Under the pieces are notes generated by a model. That model was not told where the DNA came from and did no database searches. It was given only the letters and a program-made list of their open reading frames with translations. Made by a program: the position numbers and the translations under genes. From the NCBI GenBank assembly GCA_900317925.1, contig ONIQ01000032.1, positions 1 through 43,361 on the forward strand: 43,361 bases of DNA, written 5' to 3'. Shown one piece after another: positions 1 through 5,811 of the stretch. The DNA is from an uncultured Bacteroidales bacterium (GTDB taxonomy: Bacteria > Bacteroidota > Bacteroidia > Bacteroidales > UBA932). How positions within the stretch are numbered: position 1 is the first letter of the stretch; each line of letters starts with the position of its first letter.

Positions 1-7
1 CTTCCTT

Positions 8-50
8 CGGATAATGGGACTTATTACAGACGCTATTCGCTGATTATCCG
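8..50. repeat. 8-bp inverted repeat at the window edge
   Basis: The arms CGGATAAT (8-15) and ATTATCCG (43-50) are perfect reverse complements separated by 27 bases. They lie just upstream of the putative promoter of the first gene. This could be an operator, an RNA hairpin from an upstream gene or chance; nothing else distinguishes these. Confidence 0.35.
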
Positions 51-61
51 GCGAAAATTAT

Positions 62-69
62 TATATTTA
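62..69 (+). promoter_or_regulatory. possible -7 promoter box
   Basis: TATATTTA differs from the Bacteroidetes -7 consensus TAnnTTTG only at the last base. It lies 25 bases before the ATG at 95, which favours that start over the upstream TTG at 74. I see no clear -33 TTG. Confidence 0.3.
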
Positions 70-94
70 CAAATTGAATAAAACCTTTGATAGT

Positions 95-775
95 ATGCCT
101 GCTAAAGAACCCGGATACGTTTACATTCTCACCAATCCTAGTTTTCGTGAAGACTGGGTCAAGATTGGCAAGAGCTCTCGTCCTGTAGATATTCGCTCTA
201 AAGAACTTGACAACACAGCTGTTCCGCTCCCGTTTGAAATCTACGCGACTCTTAAGACTGTCAAATACGACATTGTTGAGAAAAAGATTCATAAAGCCAT
301 TGATCGGCTAACTGATTTACGTATTCGACAAAATCGTGAGTTCTTTAACATTAAACCAGAGCTAGCATTGGAGATCCTTCGTGATGAGGCAATGGTGCTT
401 GACGATGCTGAGGTTACTCTTTATAAGGACAACAAACCTGTTAAGCCTGTTGATCCTAACAAGCCGATAGACCCCATCCCGCCGATTCCTCATCGCCCGC
501 GTTTCAAATTCAGCATGGTCAATATCCCCATTGGCTCTACATTGACCTTTGTACCTACAGGAGTTAAAGTTAAAGTTGCAAGCGATGATCAGATTGAATA
601 TGATGGTCGTATCTACAAGCTTTCTCCTTTCGTGGGAACGTTTATGCCTGCAGAAAAACGTAATACATCTGGGGCGTATCAGGGCTCCAAATATTTTACT
701 TTTAAGGGGGAAATACTGGATGACATTCGATCTCGCCTTGAAGCATCCTCTGTTGAAGTGCTAGCAGCGGAATAA
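95..775 (+). CDS. GIY-YIG/T5orf172-type nuclease with modified-DNA-reader-like C-terminal domain
   Basis: A 226-residue protein in three parts. Residues 1-95 carry a GIY-YIG nuclease fold of the T5orf172/Mug113 kind: GYVYIL at 7-12, KIGKS at 23-27, Arg34, His66 and REFF at 81-84. Residues 114-136 form a proline-rich linker with repeated K-P and D-P steps. Residues 140-216 resemble the RAMA/DUF4357 group thought to read modified DNA: a GSTLTF strand, then DGRIYKLSPF, and an ending of the GEILDDIRSRLE type. The first domain is recognisable from family motifs; the assignment of the C-terminal domain is inference from pattern. It probably cuts or nicks DNA in the cytoplasm, perhaps as a defence or mobile-element function. 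A TTG at 74 would add seven residues; the ATG at 95 is preferred because of the promoter-like box at 62-69. The base composition is more AT-rich than the backbone, consistent with transfer. Confidence 0.65.
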   Translation: MPAKEPGYVYILTNPSFREDWVKIGKSSRPVDIRSKELDNTAVPLPFEIYATLKTVKYDIVEKKIHKAIDRLTDLRIRQNREFFNIKPELALEILRDEAMVLDDAEVTLYKDNKPVKPVDPNKPIDPIPPIPHRPRFKFSMVNIPIGSTLTFVPTGVKVKVASDDQIEYDGRIYKLSPFVGTFMPAEKRNTSGAYQGSKYFTFKGEILDDIRSRLEASSVEVLAAE

Positions 776-779
776 ATTG

Positions 780-911
780 ATGCCCCGTATCGCTTTCAAC
801 TGTACTGGGCGGTTCGTTATTGGCCTTGCTGCAGACATTAAGATTCTGGAAGGAAAGGAACTCCTGGATTACATTAAGAAATACGAGAAGAAATACATTC
901 AGAAACTATAG
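780..911 (+). CDS. small ORF, unknown (43 aa)
   Basis: A 43-codon open frame begins four bases after the stop of the GIY-YIG gene and ends two bases before the next small ORF, as expected for an operon. The product begins MPRIAFNCTGRFVIGLA and ends in a lysine/tyrosine-rich helix. I recognise no family. It could be a real small protein or the remnant of a longer gene. Support is only the tight packing and the absence of a stop. Confidence 0.35.
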   Translation: MPRIAFNCTGRFVIGLAADIKILEGKELLDYIKKYEKKYIQKL

Positions 912-913
912 CC

Positions 914-994
914 ATGCCCGAGAATAAAGTACTAGAAGTCAAGCGAAAACCTCGCATTATGAATGACCGACTCCGAGACTTGTTCCAATCGTAG
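914..994 (+). CDS. very small ORF, unknown (26 aa)
   Basis: A 26-codon frame (MPENKVLEVKRKPRI start) begins two bases after the preceding small ORF and ends 19 bases before the ATG at 1014. The packing suggests a translated link in the operon, but at this length it may be chance. No family is recognised. Confidence 0.25.
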   Translation: MPENKVLEVKRKPRIMNDRLRDLFQS

Positions 995-1013
995 CGCAAA
1001 ACAATTCACGAGA

Positions 1014-1643
1014 ATGACAGAAGAGCGTATCAATTCAATGGCACAGGGGGTCTATGACTACCTGAAACGCGACTGCATCGGCGTCCAGACGTGCACCGCC
1101 GATGCCGTTGAGGCTGTCTTCCCGGGTGTTATAACCCCGGGCTCCGATGAGGATTTGTGGGCAATCCATGATGCCCTTTATCACCTTGTTTCGAAAGAAC
1201 GAAAATACGTCCTCGATGCCGGAGAAGAAACCGACTGCTACATAGGCCCTGCATACGTCTGCTCGTTCCAGCTTCGGCCACGCGCTGCCAAAAGCTCGGC
1301 TTGGAAGATTCGGATTCCATACTTCAATACGGGAGAGGAATACTTTGACTGGATAGCCAAAATACGAGAATTCGGTTCCCTAGAAATCGGCATCCCAGAA
1401 GCATATCTCCAATATTTCCGAGGTCTCTATGACGCAACCCTCCACAAGGGGTACGAACGCCCTATCAAGAAGGAAAAGATGATCAGGGCGCTGAAGCGCT
1501 CTCAGCGCACAGGAGAGATGATAGACATCGTTCCGGATAAAGAGTTCCTCCCGGGCGGTGCCAGAGAAGGCCAGTGTGACGGCTGGACATACCACATCGA
1601 GTTTGTCTCCATGCGGGACTATTTCTCCGCTGATATCACTTAA
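1014..1643 (+). CDS. hypothetical protein (209 aa)
   Basis: Soluble-looking protein with no signal peptide or membrane segment. It starts MTEERINSMAQGVYDYL and has an acidic/aromatic middle with two cysteines and a GPAYVC stretch. No known family is recognised. The frame stays open upstream to an ATG at 963, which would add 17 residues and overlap the 26-codon ORF in another frame; the ATG at 1014 fits operon spacing better. It is the last gene of the leftmost cluster, followed at once by the 31-bp tandem duplication. A function cannot be given; the position behind a GIY-YIG gene hints at a mobile or defence-linked cargo. Confidence 0.5.
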   Translation: MTEERINSMAQGVYDYLKRDCIGVQTCTADAVEAVFPGVITPGSDEDLWAIHDALYHLVSKERKYVLDAGEETDCYIGPAYVCSFQLRPRAAKSSAWKIRIPYFNTGEEYFDWIAKIREFGSLEIGIPEAYLQYFRGLYDATLHKGYERPIKKEKMIRALKRSQRTGEMIDIVPDKEFLPGGAREGQCDGWTYHIEFVSMRDYFSADIT

Positions 1644-1646
1644 TAA

Positions 1647-1708
1647 GGGATTCTTCTTCCTGTTAAGATACATAAGAGGGATTCTTCTTCCTGTTAAGAT
1701 ACATAAGA
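1647..1708. repeat. 31-bp tandem duplication
   Basis: Two identical 31-bp copies, 1647-1677 and 1678-1708, each starting GGGATTCTTCTTCC and containing TTAAGATACATAAGA. They sit directly behind the stop codon at 1641-1643. This looks like a recent replication-slippage duplication in a non-coding spacer. Confidence 0.9.
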
Positions 1709-1754
1709 AAGAAAAAAAATTGTGCCATTATATATTCTTATAAAGAAAAAACCG

Positions 1755-1762
1755 TATTTTTG
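1755..1762 (+). promoter_or_regulatory. -7 promoter box before the 1781 operon
   Basis: TATTTTTG matches TAnnTTTG exactly and lies 18 bases before the ATG at 1781, a usual distance in Bacteroidetes. No TTG sits at the expected -33 distance; the surroundings are very AT-rich. Confidence 0.5.
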
Positions 1763-1780
1763 TATGTTTAGTATTTAAAG

Positions 1781-2080
1781 ATGGCTGGAACAAACAAAAT
1801 ACGCCCTACGGCTCATGAGGCTGTGCTCAATAGTGCTGATGGCTTCACGGCTTTCAGTTTCGGGGGGTATAATATCCGTTTCAAGGCTCCTTACAGCCTG
1901 GAGCGGTATATTGATGTCGTTAAGTGGGATGATGGTTATCTGATAGTTTTGGCCAAATACCGTCATAATGACGAACCAGAGGAGGAGTACATAGATCTCA
2001 AACCTATCCTTGACGGCCTATATATTGACTCCAAATCTTTTCTAAAACCCATCAAAAGAGTTCGCATAGCATATGCCTGA
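1781..2080 (+). CDS. hypothetical protein (99 aa), small-operon gene 1
   Basis: A 99-residue soluble protein rich in aromatic and charged residues, with the patterns LERYIDVVKWDDGYLIVLAKY and EEEYIDL, followed by a basic end (LKPIKRVRI). I recall similar short proteins on Bacteroides accessory DNA but cannot name a family with confidence. It is preceded by a good -7 box and its last eight bases overlap the next gene, so the two are translationally coupled. No catalytic motif is visible. Confidence 0.6.
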   Translation: MAGTNKIRPTAHEAVLNSADGFTAFSFGGYNIRFKAPYSLERYIDVVKWDDGYLIVLAKYRHNDEPEEEYIDLKPILDGLYIDSKSFLKPIKRVRIAYA

Positions 2081-2294
2081 TATCAAGACCATTGCCGACG
2101 GGGCAGATATTATCGTGAACGGATACGCCTTTACCCGTGAAGGCGAGCGCGTCCATGTACTCAATCTGAATTGTCCGGACAAGGCTGTCGTTTTCAGCTG
2201 GGATGGAGAAGTGCTCGAGACCACAATGGATAACATTGAACTCTCCATTGCCAGCCGTTACCTCCAGCAAAACAGGAAATACATGGAGGACTAG
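2073..2294 (+). CDS. hypothetical protein (73 aa), small-operon gene 2
   Basis: The ATG lies inside the end of the previous gene (8-bp overlap in another frame), a sign of coupling. The 73-residue product looks like a small beta-rich protein (DIIVNGYAFTREGERVHVLNL, then AVVFSWDGEVLET), with no signal peptide. Family and function are unknown. The next gene starts two bases after its stop, so 1781-2575 reads as one three-gene unit. Confidence 0.6.
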   Translation: MPDIKTIADGADIIVNGYAFTREGERVHVLNLNCPDKAVVFSWDGEVLETTMDNIELSIASRYLQQNRKYMED

Positions 2295-2296
2295 CT

Positions 2297-2575
2297 ATGC
2301 CAAAGTATTTTGATTTCAAGGTGGTAGGGTACTACCTTTATTTCACGTCCTTCTGTGTTGTTGAGTGTATGCACGTCCATGCCAGCGACAGTAAACTCAC
2401 AGAGGCTGGCTCGGCGAAATTCTTCGTTAAGAGCAACGGCGATACCGTACTCCAGAATCGCGGTATACTCAGTGACCGCGAAATAGCCAGAATCTCAGAG
2501 TTCATCAAGGACCATTATCAGGAAATGTACATCCGCTGGTCCCAGTATAGCGATAAGGGCTACTACGAGAAGTAA
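2297..2575 (+). CDS. DUF4160-like protein (92 aa)
   Basis: The order of features fits DUF4160: an N-terminal YYLYFTS strand, an MHVHA motif near residue 27, a strand ending AKFF, a VLQNRGILSDREI segment, and a closing helix EFIKDHYQEMYIRW. DUF4160 proteins are short and often lie beside DUF2442 genes in toxin-antitoxin-like pairs; no DUF2442 is visible here, so the neighbours at 1781 and 2073 may fill that place. The function is unproven. It is the last gene of the 1781-2575 unit. Confidence 0.6.
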   Translation: MPKYFDFKVVGYYLYFTSFCVVECMHVHASDSKLTEAGSAKFFVKSNGDTVLQNRGILSDREIARISEFIKDHYQEMYIRWSQYSDKGYYEK

Positions 2576-2935
2576 CCGTATCAAACGAATAATTGCCCGA
2601 GCAGATATTGTTTCTGTCGGTAAATTGCTTTTTCGAATCTTTTGACAAGCCTCCATGATGCGTTTCACACCCGAACCCCAACTTTCCCAGATGGACGATT
2701 CGTTCCCTGGTGACTTGTAAGTGTCAGGAGAATTCACTATGTTTGTATTTTGATAAAGCCTTGATAGTGAACGTTATCACCGCAAATCCTACAAACGCAA
2801 ATACGCTTTCCTGTTTCCGGGGGGGGTATAATCGCTTTATAATCAGCAACTTATATAATAGCCGTTGCGGACTCCGAAAGGAGTTCCGCTGCTTTCCGTG
2901 TGCCTTGATGAACACAAAATCAATCAAATAAGCTT
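2576..2935. other. 360-bp spacer without an intact gene
   Basis: Apart from the regulator relic on the minus strand, it holds a run of seven G at about 2820, two TATAAT-like stretches, and an imperfect hairpin at 2867-2889 (GCGGACTCC paired with GGAGTTCCGC, one bulge). No convincing promoter for the downstream lipoprotein operon is visible, though the TATAAT-like stretches are candidates. Confidence 0.4.
2636..2737 (-). pseudogene. relic of an AlbA_2/HATPase_c_4-type regulator
   Basis: On the minus strand the frame reads NSPDTYKSPGNES then IWESWGSGVKRIMEACQK. The WGSG-K-RI-EAC pattern is typical of the C-terminal ATPase-like domain of DNA-binding proteins of the AlbA_2/HATPase_c_4 group (often annotated as RecG-like or ATP-binding regulators). 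Whole family members are several hundred residues; here only about 35 residues survive, with no matching sequence on either side, so this is a decayed fragment. It shows that the accessory region has lost genes. Confidence 0.5.
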
Positions 2936-3073
2936 ATGGAACGAAACAAAATAGAAATGTACCTCTCACCGGAGGTCAAGACCGTCGAGGTGAAAATCGT
3001 AGGCGTCGTCTGTCAAAGTCCCGGTAGTGCCGAAGTCGAGGACTACAACTGGAACCCGCCGGTAATCGAGTAA
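2936..3073 (+). CDS. short Bacteroidetes peptide preceding a fimbrillin-like gene (45 aa)
   Basis: A 45-codon ORF eight bases upstream of the fimbrillin-like lipoprotein gene. The peptide has the layout of short Bacteroidetes proteins often found in this spot: an early YLSPEVKTVEV segment, a short hydrophobic patch ending in VVCQSPGSAE, and an acidic/aromatic tail. I infer that it belongs to this group from layout, not from a search. The role is unknown; it has no signal peptide. Position and spacing imply co-transcription with the lipoprotein. Confidence 0.6.
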   Translation: MERNKIEMYLSPEVKTVEVKIVGVVCQSPGSAEVEDYNWNPPVIE

Positions 3074-3081
3074 GTAAACCC

Positions 3082-4734
3082 ATGAAAACGAAGAAAGCAA
3101 TGAAAAAGATTACACACATCGGCATGGCCGCCCTCGTTGCCATGGGCGTGCTTGGGTCCTCCTGCAACAAGGCGGAGAGCCCGGAGATTGAAACTCCTGA
3201 AACTCAGAAAGAAAACATCGTCACCCTGACCACCACAGTGGGCTTCGCTGCGGACGACACCAAAGCACTGACCGGCGCCGGCGTAAAGACCTTCGCCGAA
3301 GGCGAGAAAATGGTGCTCCGCTACAAGAACACGAAGGGTGATTGGGTGAAGGCGGTGAGCAATGCGCTGGAGGTAGGAGATATTGCCGACGGAAGCAAGT
3401 CCGCCACATTCACCTTCACCCTGACCAACCCCGACAAGACGAAGAACGTGGACTACATCTACCCAGCAGCGATAGTTAACGAACTCGGCAACATGGACGA
3501 GGCCGCCCTCTTCGGGAGTCAGGACGGTACGCTCAATAAAATCGCAAGCACATTCGACTACAGCAGGAAGATAGGCGCATGGGACGGCGAAAACCTGCCC
3601 TCGCTGACGCTGGAGAACCAGCTGGCCATCCTCGCCATCACACTGACGAACGCTGACGGCAGCAGCGACATCACCAGCAGCATCACGGGCCTGACCCTGA
3701 GCGACGGCACCAAAACCTACAACGTCACGCCCTCGGCAGCCGAAGGCCCCATCTACGTCGCCATCTTCCCTACAGAGGATGCCACCATCACGGTTGCCGC
3801 CACCGACGGCTCGAAGAACTACGCCAAGACGCTGACCGGCAAGACCTACGCAAAAGGCAACGGCTACCCGGTGAGCTGGAAGATGGCGAAGGTTATCAGC
3901 CTCTCGGGCAGATATCCCGGTGACGATGAGTTAGTGATTGCCGACGGCTGCATCCTGACGGGTTATGCTGTCGGTTCTTCTTGCAAGGTTTCCATCGCAG
4001 ATGGCGCCACTGTGACGCTCAGGGATGTGGAAAACAACGGGAAGATTGTGGACCACGGGACCATTTTGGAATGCCGCCCCGGCATCAAATGTTTAGGTGA
4101 TGCCACCATTATCCTGGAAGGTAATAACACCGTGACGGGAGGAGACCAATATGCCGGCATCTATGTGCCAGGAGATAAAACGCTCACCATCCGTGGCACA
4201 GGCTCACTCAACGTTACGGGTGGCTCCAGCGCAGCTGGCATCGGTGGCAACGCAACTGGCGACGCCAACTGCGGCAGCATCGTCATCAGCGGCGGCACCG
4301 TGAAGGCCACGGGAGGTTCCGGCGGAGCCGGCATCGGCCTCGGAGCCAATGGTGGGGGCTGCAAAGCTATCACCATCAGCGGCGGCACCGTGACGGCCAC
4401 GGGAGGTTCCGGCGGAGCCGGCATCGGCCTCGGAACCAGTTGGGGGGGCTGCAAAGCTATCACCATCAGCGGCGGCACCGTGACGGCTAAGGGTAGCGAA
4501 AATGCACCCGGAATCGGCGGTGTAGAAGGAGTTTACGAATCCATCACCATCACCGGCGACGTAACCAAAGTGACAGCTACCAAGGGTCCATTGGCCCAAT
4601 ACAGCATTGGAATCGAGGATGACTATTCTTGGGAAGACTGCGGCCCGATAACCATCGGCGGCACGGTGTACTTTGACGAGGGGAACTTCACGAACAATGA
4701 CCTTATGACCAGCTCGTTCGTATATCAGCCGTAA
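3082..4734 (+). CDS. fimbrillin-like lipoprotein with beta-helix-type glycine-rich repeats
   Basis: A 550-residue surface lipoprotein. The signal peptide has a lipobox at LGSSC with acylated Cys28. Residues about 45-270 have the fimbrillin-like (Mfa-like) layout, with a TTTVGFAAD strand, TKALT, and a YPVSWKMA ending. Residues about 290-520 are a second module made of short repeated strands (ISGGTVTATGG, GAGIG) like the Cthe_2159-type carbohydrate-binding beta-helix. A 90-bp tandem repeat encodes 30-residue units here. Such proteins are exported to the cell surface and may be adhesins or glycan binders. A 45-residue peptide gene lies 8 bases upstream and a strong hairpin terminator about 60 bases downstream. 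The last part of the coding sequence shares 41 identical bases with a broken gene tail at 5611-5651. An earlier ATG is not available in frame; an internal ATG at residue 7 is possible. Confidence 0.85.
   Translation: MKTKKAMKKITHIGMAALVAMGVLGSSCNKAESPEIETPETQKENIVTLTTTVGFAADDTKALTGAGVKTFAEGEKMVLRYKNTKGDWVKAVSNALEVGDIADGSKSATFTFTLTNPDKTKNVDYIYPAAIVNELGNMDEAALFGSQDGTLNKIASTFDYSRKIGAWDGENLPSLTLENQLAILAITLTNADGSSDITSSITGLTLSDGTKTYNVTPSAAEGPIYVAIFPTEDATITVAATDGSKNYAKTLTGKTYAKGNGYPVSWKMAKVISLSGRYPGDDELVIADGCILTGYAVGSSCKVSIADGATVTLRDVENNGKIVDHGTILECRPGIKCLGDATIILEGNNTVTGGDQYAGIYVPGDKTLTIRGTGSLNVTGGSSAAGIGGNATGDANCGSIVISGGTVKATGGSGGAGIGLGANGGGCKAITISGGTVTATGGSGGAGIGLGTSWGGCKAITISGGTVTAKGSENAPGIGGVEGVYESITITGDVTKVTATKGPLAQYSIGIEDDYSWEDCGPITIGGTVYFDEGNFTNNDLMTSSFVYQP
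4285..4489. repeat. 90-bp tandem repeat inside the lipoprotein gene
   Basis: The block starting ATCAGCGGCGGCACC occurs at 4285, 4375 and 4465, an exact 90-bp period over about 2.3 units with few substitutions. It encodes the 30-residue ISGGTV...GAGIG units. High DNA identity between copies means the repeat number can change by slippage or recombination, always in frame. Confidence 0.85.
4643..4683. repeat. 41-bp direct repeat, copy 1 (inside lipoprotein gene)
   Basis: Begins GCCCGATAACCATCGGCGGC and ends TTTGACGAGGGG(A). The same 41 bases recur at 5611-5651. In this copy they encode part of the C-terminal end PITIGGTVYFDEG of the intact lipoprotein. Confidence 0.95.
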
Positions 4735-4795
4735 GCCCCGCTCGCATGGCGTCTGACACTTTATGAGGCAGATGCAATGGATTCCTGAATCAAGC

Positions 4796-4828
4796 GCAAA
4801 AGCGACCCCGGGGAAGGGCCGCTTTTGC
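4796..4828 (+). terminator. hairpin terminator after the lipoprotein gene
   Basis: GCAAAAGCG (4796-4804) pairs with CGCTTTTGC (4820-4828), with further pairing through CCC/GGG inward and a loop of a few bases. The T-rich 3' arm serves as the U-tract. It closes the 2936-4734 unit. Confidence 0.75.
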
Positions 4829-4922
4829 TATTCATGTCCACTCTTCGGATAGCATCCCACGGAACTTTGGTGAGCCCTATTGGCTCACTGATGTTTTGTG
4901 CGTCAATATCTTACGAAATAAT

Positions 4923-4939
4923 TACACTTTTATAGTGTA
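4923..4939. promoter_or_regulatory. palindromic operator upstream of higBA
   Basis: TACACT (4923-4928) and AGTGTA (4934-4939) are perfect inverted arms with a 5-bp centre, placed about 20 bases before the -7 box, where the -33 region would be. HigA-type antitoxins with a helix-turn-helix bind such palindromes to repress their own operon; assigning this site to the HigA here is inference. Confidence 0.55.
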
Positions 4940-4957
4940 TTATTGAAATAAAGTTTG

Positions 4958-4966
4958 TACCTTTGC
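4958..4966 (+). promoter_or_regulatory. -7 promoter box of higBA
   Basis: TACCTTTGC matches TAnnTTTGc and lies 15 bases before the higB ATG. The palindrome at 4923-4939 overlaps the -33 zone, as expected for autorepression. Confidence 0.7.
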
Positions 4967-4981
4967 ATAAAGATTTGAGCG

Positions 4982-5296
4982 ATGCAGATAGTTTTCAAGC
5001 AAGAATACTTGTCCAGCCTCTATTACGAGCAGACTGCCGATAAGAAACATAGGTTTCAGCCGGAAGTCATCAAGAAGTACATAAAGGTTGTGAACATCTT
5101 GAAGAACGCCAGGGCGGTTGAGGACTTGTTCCCTTTCAACTCCTTGAACTATGAGAAACTATCCGGGGACAAAGCCGGGATAGAATCCGTGCGCGTCAAT
5201 GACAAATATAGGCTGGAGTTCCAAACGGAGCGCGTTGAGGGCGAAGTCATTGTAACTGTCTGCAATATTTTGGAATTGTCAAACCATTATCAATAG
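4982..5296 (+). CDS. higB: HigB-type toxin (RelE/ParE superfamily)
   Basis: A 104-residue protein with the order of features of Bacteroidetes HigB toxins: an N-terminal helix (LSSLYYEQTADKKHRFQPEVIKKY), a middle with LFPFNSLNYEKLSGDKAG, the core strand SVRVNDKYRLEF and the end ILELSNHYQ. Toxins of this superfamily are ribosome-dependent mRNA endonucleases; the Arg residues in the RVNDKYRLEF strand are the likely active-site residues. The toxin precedes its antitoxin by five bases, the usual order for higBA. An exact -7 box and a palindromic operator precede it. It acts in the cytoplasm and is held inactive by the HigA product. Toxin activity itself cannot be read from sequence. Confidence 0.85.
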   Translation: MQIVFKQEYLSSLYYEQTADKKHRFQPEVIKKYIKVVNILKNARAVEDLFPFNSLNYEKLSGDKAGIESVRVNDKYRLEFQTERVEGEVIVTVCNILELSNHYQ

Positions 5297-5301
5297 GCAC
5301 T

Positions 5302-5619
5302 ATGGCACAAAAGAATTTCACTCCCACCCATCCGGGCGAGGTCATAAAAGATGAATTGATAGCGCGGGGGATCTCCCAAAAGGATTTTGCCGAGCGCATC
5401 GGTGTCCCTTATACTATGCTCAATGATATTTTGAACGAGCGCAGACCCTTGTCGGCTGCTACGGCCTTGTTCATCGAATCTGCATTGGGTATCTCTGCGG
5501 AGCTGCTTATGGGGTTGCAGTCGGACTATACTATGCAGCACACTCGCAATAATGCGGAAGTAAAGCGGAAGATGCGGAGTGTCCGTCCCTATTCTTCCCC
5601 TGCGGCTCCTGCCCGATAA
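5302..5619 (+). CDS. higA: HigA-type antitoxin (XRE helix-turn-helix)
   Basis: Begins with the hallmark FTPTHPGEVIKDELIARG of HigA addiction-module antitoxins, followed by a helix-turn-helix (SQKDFAERIGVPYTMLNDILNERRPLS, about residues 25-51) and the region SAATALFIESALGISAELLMGLQSDY. It neutralises HigB and probably represses the operon through the palindrome at 4923-4939. The last residues (after about residue 95) and the stop codon lie at the join with the broken lipoprotein tail: the stop is made by bases of the 41-bp repeat read in another frame, so the natural C-terminus may have been replaced by a few foreign residues. The core fold is complete, so the protein is probably functional. 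Confidence 0.85.
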   Translation: MAQKNFTPTHPGEVIKDELIARGISQKDFAERIGVPYTMLNDILNERRPLSAATALFIESALGISAELLMGLQSDYTMQHTRNNAEVKRKMRSVRPYSSPAAPAR

Positions 5620-5651
5620 CCATCGGCGGCACGGTGTACTTTGACGAGGGG
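5611..5651. repeat. 41-bp direct repeat, copy 2 (after higA)
   Basis: Identical to 4643-4683 over all 41 bases. The sequences differ on both sides, so this is not a long local duplication but a shared segment of two related lipoprotein gene tails, or a recombination footprint. Confidence 0.95.
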
Positions 5652-5675
5652 GACATCAAGAACGAAGCACTCTGA
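5613..5675 (+). pseudogene. orphan 3' end of a second fimbrillin-like gene
   Basis: In the same codon phase as the intact lipoprotein, this stretch reads PITIGGTVYFDEG and then ends differently (DIKNEAL, stop TGA at 5673-5675). The rest of the gene is missing and the higA end occupies its place. It shows that a paralogue once stood here and was cut off by the arrival of higBA or by a deletion between repeated gene tails. Confidence 0.65.
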
Positions 5676-5706
5676 TTGCATTTTTAAGTGCCTCATAATG
5701 AAGTTG

Positions 5707-5744
5707 TTCCTAAAAAGCCGGTTCTCGAAATTTGGGCTCACCGG
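5707..5744 (+). repeat. IS left terminal inverted repeat
   Basis: Pairs with 7292-7328. The inner 30 bases match with one indel and one substitution. A close copy of its outer part also occurs at 17139-17158 in reverse orientation. Confidence 0.8.
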
Positions 5745-5811
5745 GTTTTTTCCGTGGGAAATAGGTTCTTAGTAGGTGTCTGATTCCGTGTAAAGTTATA
5801 ACTTTGCACAC

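Noticed and set aside
2867-2889. Hairpin as a terminator
   Set aside because: The stem has a bulge and no T-run follows; it may be chance.
4161-4599. Minus-strand ORFs across the lipoprotein repeats
   Set aside because: They arise from the 90-bp in-frame repeat; composition is repetitive Pro/Ala/Pro or Gly/Asp without a recognisable fold.
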